From NCBI GenBank assembly GCA_024277475.1, contig JAJRVC010000339.1, forward strand, positions 1-12,637: 12,637 nt of DNA, given 5' to 3'. The notes beneath the pieces are model-generated. The model did no database searches. It saw only the letters and a program-made list of their open reading frames with translations, and had not been told where the DNA came from. This stretch comes from Deltaproteobacteria bacterium (GTDB lineage Bacteria; Desulfobacterota; Desulfobacteria; Desulfobacterales; JAFDCJ01). Position numbers and translations under genes: made by a program. Shown here in pieces: positions 7,808 to 12,637 of the stretch (positions are counted from its first letter, which is position 1; each line of letters opens with the position of its first letter).

Positions 7808-7845
7808 GGACGAGTGACGAAGGATGAAGGACGAGTGACGAAGGA
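7808..7845 (+). repeat. Two tandem copies of a 17-base repeat (21-base period)
   Basis: GGACGAGTGACGAAGGA occurs at 7808-7824 and again, without mismatch, at 7829-7845, separated by TGAA. A related string, ATCGAATGACGAATAA, appears further on at about 8012-8027. This resembles short degenerate tandem repeats that spread through intergenic regions; nothing suggests that it is translated. Confidence 0.7.
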
Positions 7846-7931
7846 AGGAATTCTATCGATTTTTATTTATTCGAAAGATAGGGCGCAGCGATTCCACCCT
7901 TCATGATTCTGCGGTTCGCTGTTCCAACTAT

Positions 7932-7948
7932 ATGAAGTTTCGCACGAG
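7932..7948 (+). repeat. ATGAAGTTTCRCACGAG repeat, copy 1
   Basis: Reads ATGAAGTTTCGCACGAG. A second copy with a single G-to-A difference is found at 8077-8093. This copy is not next to a gene start. Confidence 0.6.
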
Positions 7949-8076
7949 CACCGCCTCTGGCCAAAAAAACAGCCAGTCTGATCAAGAAAGAAACTTTGAA
8001 AAAGTGAATATCGAATGACGAATAATATTTATTATAAAATCAAACCCTTAACAGCCAAACAAGCCAATACAGCTTA

Positions 8077-8093
8077 ATGAAGTTTCACACGAG
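8077..8093 (+). repeat. ATGAAGTTTCRCACGAG repeat, copy 2, overlapping the DUF362 ribosome site
   Basis: Reads ATGAAGTTTCACACGAG, one mismatch to the copy at 7932-7948. Its last three bases form the first part of the GAGGTG Shine-Dalgarno (8091-8096) of the DUF362 gene, so the repeat supplies part of that gene's translation signal. Confidence 0.6.
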
Positions 8094-8102
8094 GTGAATT
8101 CC

Positions 8103-9050
8103 ATGAAATTTGATACTCCTATTACACGCAGAGAGTCAATTCGAAGGCTTTTGCGATGGTCCGGATGTGTTACGCTGGCCGGAACGGTTCAATGGCCCTT
8201 ATTCACGACGCCCAATGCGTGGGCGACGACGCCGCAAAAAGGATTTATCATTGAGGGGCGTGGCCAGACAGGTGGATTCTCCGTGAAAGAACTGACAAAA
8301 AAGGTGTTTGAAACCGCCGGAGGGATCCAACGGTTTATCTCCCGTGGAGATGTGGTGGTGATCAAGCCAAATATTTCCTGGGCCCGGAATCCACGATTTG
8401 CAGCCACCACAAATCCCGAGGTTCTGGCAGCCGTTATCGAGCTTTGTCAGGAAGCCGGCGCCAAACGGGTTCGGATCGCCGATAACACGATCCACGATGC
8501 CAGACGATGTTTCGCTCTGACCGGGGCCGGAAAAGTGGCCCAGGAAACGGGAGCCGACCTGGTTTACCCACGATCATCTTTAATGAAAAAAATGAAATTA
8601 AGGGGCAACCGTCTGGATGTGTGGCCGGTGTTCATACCCCTGGTGGAAGCTGACAAGGTGATCAACCTTCCGGTGGCGAAACACCACTCGCTGACCACCC
8701 TCACCCTGGGAATGAAAAACTGGATTGGCGCGGTGGACGGGAGCCGGTGGTCGCTTCATCAGGACATCCATCAGAGCATTGTGGATCTGGCGCAGTTTTT
8801 CCAACCGGAGGTGACCCTGATCGATGCCCTCCGCATCATGACCGAAAACGGTCCTTCCGGCGGCAGCACGGATTATGTGACGATTAAAAATACCTTGATT
8901 TTAAGCGATGATCCCGTGGCCGCGGATGCTGCAGCAAGCATGCTGTTCGGTTTAAAACCGAAAAAAATCGGCTATATTCACCTGGCTCAAAAAGAAGGCC
9001 TTGGTACTTACGATTTATCAAAGCTTGACATGAAAAAGGTGGTCATTTGA
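8103..9050 (+). CDS. Tat-exported DUF362 domain protein
   Basis: A 315-residue protein when started at the ATG, which has GAGGTG (8091-8096) six bases upstream. A GTG at 8094 would add three codons but lies inside that ribosome site. The N-terminus carries a twin-arginine signal (TRRESIRRLL, R9-R10), a hydrophobic core and an A-x-A cleavage site after AWA (39-41). The mature part matches DUF362: VVIKPNISW, GAKRVRIADNT, KVINLPVAKHHSLTTLTLGMKNWIG (split, about 180-205) and DDPVAADAAAS near the C-terminus. Unlike many DUF362 relatives, it has no appended ferredoxin domain and no CxxCxxC motif. Its biochemical function is unknown. Tat export suggests folding or cofactor loading in the cytoplasm before action in the periplasm. 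Its stop overlaps the next start, pairing it with the membrane ferredoxin. Confidence 0.9.
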   Translation: MKFDTPITRRESIRRLLRWSGCVTLAGTVQWPLFTTPNAWATTPQKGFIIEGRGQTGGFSVKELTKKVFETAGGIQRFISRGDVVVIKPNISWARNPRFAATTNPEVLAAVIELCQEAGAKRVRIADNTIHDARRCFALTGAGKVAQETGADLVYPRSSLMKKMKLRGNRLDVWPVFIPLVEADKVINLPVAKHHSLTTLTLGMKNWIGAVDGSRWSLHQDIHQSIVDLAQFFQPEVTLIDALRIMTENGPSGGSTDYVTIKNTLILSDDPVAADAAASMLFGLKPKKIGYIHLAQKEGLGTYDLSKLDMKKVVI

Positions 9051-10672
9051 AGATCCGGCATCTGGTTTGGCTCAGAAGAATCATCCAAACGGCTTTTCTG
9101 TGTCTGTTTCTTTTTCTTGTGGTTGAGAGCAGACTCTCCCAGGATATCTATGTTGATTATTCCATCGCTTTTTCGGCCGACAGCGACATAAGACTGGACC
9201 AGCCGGTCACCTTTTTCTTTAAGCTCGATCCGCTCATCGGATTGACTTCCTTTTTATCGGGGCACCGTCTCATTGCGGGATTTCTCTGGGGCGTCGGCAT
9301 CCTTCTGATGACCCTTTTTCTCGGCCGTGTTTTCTGCGGCTTCATTTGTCCTTTCGGAACCCTTCATCACGCCATCGGCAATCTTAATCCAGCTCTTAAA
9401 GGAAACCGAATGGTAAAGGCCAATCAGAAAACGCCTGCACAGAGAGTTAAGTATTTTTTCCTGGTGTTCCTGTTGATCGGTGCGATTGCCGGCCTGAACC
9501 TGTCCGGGATGCTGGATCCCATCGCCTTATTTTTTAGATCCATGGCCCTGTCGATAATTCCCGGCCTCGGCGTGGGACTTCGATCGGTTTTCGATGCCAT
9601 GGCCAACAGCGATTTCAGGGTGTTGAAGCTGGCTAGTTATGGCTCGGAAATCCTGCTTTCCCCGATTTTTGGATACGATATCCTGGCGTATCAAACGGCC
9701 TGGTTCATCGGGCTGGTTTTTCTAATCATTGTCTTCCTCAACCGCATCCGGCCCCGCTTCTGGTGCCGCATGCTTTGTCCTCTCGGCGCATTGCTTGGTA
9801 TCTTTTCCAGGGCGAGCCTGTTGAAACTGGAAAAGTATCCGGAACGGTGCACAAATTGTCATTTGTGCACCAAACACTGTCAGGGGGCTGCTTCTCCCCA
9901 TCCGGATCAGGTTTGGGAAGCGGCCGAATGCATTGCCTGTTTCAACTGCCACAATATTTGTCCCGAGCAAGCGCTTGCCTTTTCTTTCAGCTGGAAACCC
10001 AAATCAAATCGCAAACCGGACATCGGCCGCCGTGCCCTGCTGGGGGGTATTCTGGCCGGTTTTTCCGTACCGTTGCTGGGAAGACTTGACGGAAGAGTGG
10101 ATAAAGTGGCAGATCCCCGGCTCATCAGACCCCCGGGCTCTTTGCCGGAAAAAAGTTTTCTGGAGCTCTGCCAGCGGTGTGGGCTGTGTATGAAGGTTTG
10201 CCCGACAAATGCCCTTAACCCCACGCTTGGCGAAGCAGGCATGGCGGGGTTTTGGACCCCTCGCTTAATAATGACGCAAGGTTACTGTGAATACACATGC
10301 ACTCTGTGCGGCAGCGTCTGTCCCACGGGAGCGATTGCCAATATTACCACAAAGGCGAAAATCGAACGGCCTATAAAAATAGGCTCTGCATATGTGGACC
10401 GGGGGCGGTGTCTGCCCTGGTCAGGAAACGTTCCCTGTATCGTTTGCGAAGAAGTATGTCCTACCTCTCCTAAAGCGATTTACTTAAAAAAAGAGACCGT
10501 GTCCGGTTCGGACGGGAAAAAATTGGCGGTCCAATTACCCTTTGTAAGTCTTAAACAGTGCGTGGGCTGCGGTATTTGTGAGAATAAATGCCCTGTCAAA
10601 AGCCTGCCGGCCATTAGAGCAATTTCTGCCGGAGAATCCAGGTCGCTGGAAAACCAAATTTTATTATTATGA
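9047..10672 (+). CDS. Membrane polyferredoxin, NapH-NapG-like fusion (six [4Fe-4S] motifs)
   Basis: A 541-residue protein starting at TTG behind AAGGTGG, overlapping the DUF362 stop by four bases (TTGA). The first ~320 residues resemble NapH/MauN: transmembrane segments near 8-28, 74-96, 136-155 and 216-233, the motifs CGFICPFG (97-104) and CRMLCPLG (240-247), then two [4Fe-4S] motifs (C268/271/274/278 and C295/298/301/305). A GRRALLGG twin-arginine-like segment with a hydrophobic stretch (327-345) follows. The C-terminal ~190 residues then read like NapG, with RPPGSLPEKSFLELCQRCG and four cluster motifs (C375/378/381/385; C414/418/421/425; C455/464/467/471; C505/508/511/515). NapGH-type pairs pass quinol electrons to periplasmic acceptors; here both parts appear in one chain. 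No reductase is encoded nearby, so the electron acceptor is unknown. Confidence 0.9.
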   Translation: MKIRHLVWLRRIIQTAFLCLFLFLVVESRLSQDIYVDYSIAFSADSDIRLDQPVTFFFKLDPLIGLTSFLSGHRLIAGFLWGVGILLMTLFLGRVFCGFICPFGTLHHAIGNLNPALKGNRMVKANQKTPAQRVKYFFLVFLLIGAIAGLNLSGMLDPIALFFRSMALSIIPGLGVGLRSVFDAMANSDFRVLKLASYGSEILLSPIFGYDILAYQTAWFIGLVFLIIVFLNRIRPRFWCRMLCPLGALLGIFSRASLLKLEKYPERCTNCHLCTKHCQGAASPHPDQVWEAAECIACFNCHNICPEQALAFSFSWKPKSNRKPDIGRRALLGGILAGFSVPLLGRLDGRVDKVADPRLIRPPGSLPEKSFLELCQRCGLCMKVCPTNALNPTLGEAGMAGFWTPRLIMTQGYCEYTCTLCGSVCPTGAIANITTKAKIERPIKIGSAYVDRGRCLPWSGNVPCIVCEEVCPTSPKAIYLKKETVSGSDGKKLAVQLPFVSLKQCVGCGICENKCPVKSLPAIRAISAGESRSLENQILLL

Positions 10673-10857
10673 AAATCCGTAAACGAAGGGCTGTAATATT
10701 TGCTGTCCGTATCGTTGCCGATACTCCAATACTTGACAACCTCGTAAAAAGTCAAAATTCTCGAATTTTGATCTTATAACCCATTGAAATTATTAAGTAT
10801 AAAATTTTATTTTTGTGTTTTCTGTGCCTTTTTGCGGCCACATCAATACTCCAGTTT
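10673..10857. other. Spacer between convergent genes
   Basis: About 185 AT-rich bases between the two convergent stops. It holds the hairpin listed separately, a TTGAC/GTCAA inverted pair (10733-10737, 10751-10755), and a T-rich phrase at about 10809-10842. No gene is visible. Confidence 0.5.
10752..10771 (-). terminator. Possible weak terminator of the acyl-CoA synthetase gene
   Basis: TCAAAATT (10752-10759) and AATTTTGA (10764-10771) form a perfect 8-bp stem with a four-base loop. On the minus strand the second arm is followed by CTTTTT, as in an intrinsic terminator for the gene ending at 10858. The stem is A/T-rich and therefore weak, so it may be only a partial terminator or a repeat element. 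Confidence 0.35.
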
Positions 10858-12453
10858 TTACTTTTTGTACTCATCTTTTGCCATTTCCGCCATTTTGAAT
10901 TTTTGCACCTTGCCGCTGCCGGTCATGGGAAATTCAGAAACTATCTTATAATATTTCGGATGTTTCTCCAGCGGCAGCTGCGCCCGGACGTGTGCTGCAA
11001 CCGAATCCAGGGACAAATCGCTGTTTTCCTTTAATTTTATCCAGGCGGCAATTTCCTGTCCCCGGCTCTGATCGGGAAACCCAAATACCTGGACTTCGGA
11101 GATATCGGGCAGCCTATAGATGGTTTCCTCTACCTCAACGGGATAGACTTCAACATCATTGCGCACGATCACGTCCTTTAGCCGGCCTGTGATTTTTACA
11201 TAACCGTTTTTGTCCATCATGCCCAGATCACCGGTATGAAACCATTTTTCCCGGTCAACGGCCGCGGCAGTGGCTGCCGGCATTTTATAATATTCTTTCA
11301 TCAGAAATCCGCGGGTGCACAGCTCGCCCTGCTGATCAGGTGCAAGTGAATGACCGAATGCCGGGTCCACTATCTTAACCTTGTTGCAGGCCAGTGGTGT
11401 ACCGATGGTCGATACGCGCAGTTTGATTGCGTCATTGGGCTGGGTCATGGTGATCCAGGAGGAGGTTTCGGTGATGCCGTAAGCCACGGTGATATTCGAT
11501 ACCCCGATGTCCTCCACGATGCGTCGCCTCAATTCCATCGGGCAGGGTGCCCCACCAATGATGCCTTTAGACAGCGTGCCCCATTCATCTTCGGCAAATT
11601 CGGGATGGTCCATCAGGGCAATCAGCATGGATGGTGAGCCGTAAATAGCAGTACATTTTTCAGCAGGAATAGCCGCAAGCACTTTTGCCGGATCAAAATT
11701 TTTACAGGGCATGATCAGGGCCGCGCCCCTGAGAAGCCCTGCCAGTGCGATACAGGTATTGCCGAACATATGAAAAAGCGGAAAAAACAGACAGAGTCTG
11801 TCGTTAGCGGAAATCCCCTGACGTTCAGTGGACACCATGGATTTATTGATCAGTCCCAGATGGTCGAGCACTACCCCTTTGGGCCGGCCGGTGGTGCCTG
11901 AAGTATACATAATTGCCACCGGGTTTTCCGGGTTTACAGCCGCTGAGATCACTGAAAGAGTTTCTTCGGCGATGTTTTCTCCTCCGGCAATCAATTCATC
12001 CCACGAAATCAGATCCGTACCGGATGAATTGGAGATGACAAAAAGATGCTCCAAAAATGGGAGATCTTTCCTGGTGCCGGCTGCGGTTTTTGCCATATCC
12101 CCAGTATCATCACTGTCGGCGACAATGAGTCCGCAGCAGTCCGATTGCTCTAGGATATAGGACAAATTTTCCCTGGTAGCCGCCGGATCGACAGGCACTG
12201 TTACGGCCCCAATTTTTGCCAGCCCCAGCATTGCAAAAAGCCATTGAGGAATATTTGGCGACCAGAGCGCTATTTTATCTCCCGGTCGGATGCCCCGTCT
12301 TAAAAATCCCCGGGCTGCCCGGTCGACTTCTTGAGATAAGCTTTCATAGTTATAGCAATTACCGATTTCGGTGTGAACCAGGGCATCTCGATCGGGATTC
12401 GCTTTTACAACATCCGAGAGCAGCTTTCCGATGGATTTTCGGATAATCGACAT
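10858..12453 (-). CDS. AMP-forming acyl-CoA synthetase (ANL superfamily)
   Basis: A 531-residue adenylate-forming ligase that would activate a carboxylic acid with ATP and CoA, making acyl-CoA, AMP and pyrophosphate. Visible core motifs are the P-loop TSGTTGRPKG (184-193), YGITET (325-330), HTGDLG (406-411), GRLKD (423-427) and the C-terminal TGSGKVQKFK (511-520), whose K515 is the expected catalytic lysine. The overall pattern resembles medium-chain (ACSF2-like) acyl-CoA ligases. The A8 hinge reads RNDVEVYPVEVE where relatives usually have RGGE-x-I-x-P-x-E-V-E. It starts at an ATG behind AAGGAGGG (12460-12467). It is transcribed against the redox genes. Chain length or aryl specificity cannot be told from sequence; a link to the Ior product is only suggested by proximity. 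Confidence 0.93.
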   Translation of the reverse strand: MSIIRKSIGKLLSDVVKANPDRDALVHTEIGNCYNYESLSQEVDRAARGFLRRGIRPGDKIALWSPNIPQWLFAMLGLAKIGAVTVPVDPAATRENLSYILEQSDCCGLIVADSDDTGDMAKTAAGTRKDLPFLEHLFVISNSSGTDLISWDELIAGGENIAEETLSVISAAVNPENPVAIMYTSGTTGRPKGVVLDHLGLINKSMVSTERQGISANDRLCLFFPLFHMFGNTCIALAGLLRGAALIMPCKNFDPAKVLAAIPAEKCTAIYGSPSMLIALMDHPEFAEDEWGTLSKGIIGGAPCPMELRRRIVEDIGVSNITVAYGITETSSWITMTQPNDAIKLRVSTIGTPLACNKVKIVDPAFGHSLAPDQQGELCTRGFLMKEYYKMPAATAAAVDREKWFHTGDLGMMDKNGYVKITGRLKDVIVRNDVEVYPVEVEETIYRLPDISEVQVFGFPDQSRGQEIAAWIKLKENSDLSLDSVAAHVRAQLPLEKHPKYYKIVSEFPMTGSGKVQKFKMAEMAKDEYKK

Positions 12454-12511
12454 TAGAGACCCTCCTTATAAATCCTGCTAATCCTATCTATTTTCTATCC
12501 ATAAATGGCCC

Positions 12512-12609
12512 TTTTTTCTCTGAGCGGCGTTCTCCGCGGGTTTACGTCTGCGAAGTACGAAAAGTACGTCTCAACGTAAACCCTTGTGCGGCCTTGCTCA
12601 GAGAAAAAA
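12512..12609. repeat. 98-bp near-palindrome upstream of the acyl-CoA synthetase
   Basis: Outer arms TTTTTTCTCTGAGC (12512-12525) and GCTCAGAGAAAAAA (12596-12609) are perfectly complementary over 14 bases. Inner arms GGGTTTACGT (12538-12547) and ACGTAAACCC (12574-12583) are complementary over 10. Both pairs share the same centre (12560.5). At the centre, GTAC-GAAAA-GTAC (12555-12567) can form a small hairpin. The two 12-base segments between the arms pair only partly. The far arm ends in A, not T, on both strands, so it is not an intrinsic terminator. It begins 58 bases before the acyl-CoA synthetase start. It could be a miniature mobile element, a dispersed palindromic repeat or a structured RNA. 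Confidence 0.75.
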
Positions 12610-12637
12610 TTGCTCATTTCTGAATTGGAAACTTACG

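Larger units (their letters stand above)
7776..8102. other. Repeat-bearing intergenic region between iorB and the DUF362 gene
   Basis: About 320 bases with no convincing gene on either strand. It holds a pair of 17-base tandem repeats (7808-7845), a pair of 17-base near-identical repeats 145 bases apart (7932-7948, 8077-8093), and an AT-rich stretch (8028-8042) that could hold a promoter for the downstream pair, though no good -35/-10 combination was found. No clear terminator follows iorB. Confidence 0.5.

Noticed and set aside
7571..7906. Plus-strand open frame running from iorB into the spacer
   Set aside because: Most of it is iorB read in another frame; the tail only translates the tandem repeat.
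12512..12609. Long palindrome as an intrinsic terminator
   Set aside because: On both strands the stem is preceded by T and followed by A, so no U-tract would follow the hairpin.

Overview
The window looks like a chromosomal segment of an anaerobic, sulfate-reducer-like bacterium, most likely Desulfobacterota (Desulfobacterales type). This is inferred from gene content: oxygen-sensitive indolepyruvate:ferredoxin oxidoreductase, an FrhB-like iron-sulfur flavoprotein, a polyferredoxin membrane protein of NapH/NapG type, a DUF362 protein and a NifA-like sigma-54 activator. Base composition is moderate and genes are preceded by Shine-Dalgarno sequences. No rRNA, tRNA, CRISPR array, transposase or phage gene was seen.

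Layout. Positions 1-660 hold a type II toxin-antitoxin operon on the minus strand (ribbon-helix-helix antitoxin, then an overlapping RelE/ParE toxin) with a near-consensus sigma-70 promoter. A gene-free stretch of about 400 bases follows. At 988-2511 (minus) is a GAF/AAA+/Fis activator resembling NifA. Divergent from it, at 2725-3882, is DNA polymerase IV (dinB). Positions 4003-7775 (plus) form a probable redox operon: an FrhB-like flavoprotein, IorA and IorB. After a 318-base (ATG start at 8103: 327-base) repeat-containing gap comes a translationally coupled pair: a Tat-exported DUF362 protein and a six-cluster membrane ferredoxin that appears to be a NapH-NapG fusion. Convergent to these, at 10858-12453 (minus), is an acyl-CoA synthetase, with a striking 98-bp near-palindrome just upstream of it.

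How the genes may work together. IorA and IorB would oxidatively decarboxylate aryl (or related) 2-oxoacids to acyl-CoA, or run in reverse, exchanging electrons with ferredoxin. The FrhB-like protein is placed to take up or deliver those electrons through FAD and iron-sulfur clusters. The acyl-CoA ligase could interconvert the matching free acids and CoA thioesters, but it lies on the opposite strand and its substrate cannot be read from sequence. The DUF362/NapHG pair looks like a separate quinone-linked electron-transfer module at the cytoplasmic membrane, with no terminal reductase encoded here.

Most genes belong to known families. The items most worth a second look are the NapH-NapG fusion beside a cluster-less DUF362 protein, the FrhB-IorA-IorB arrangement, the long palindrome at 12512-12609, and small repeated leader motifs in front of several genes.
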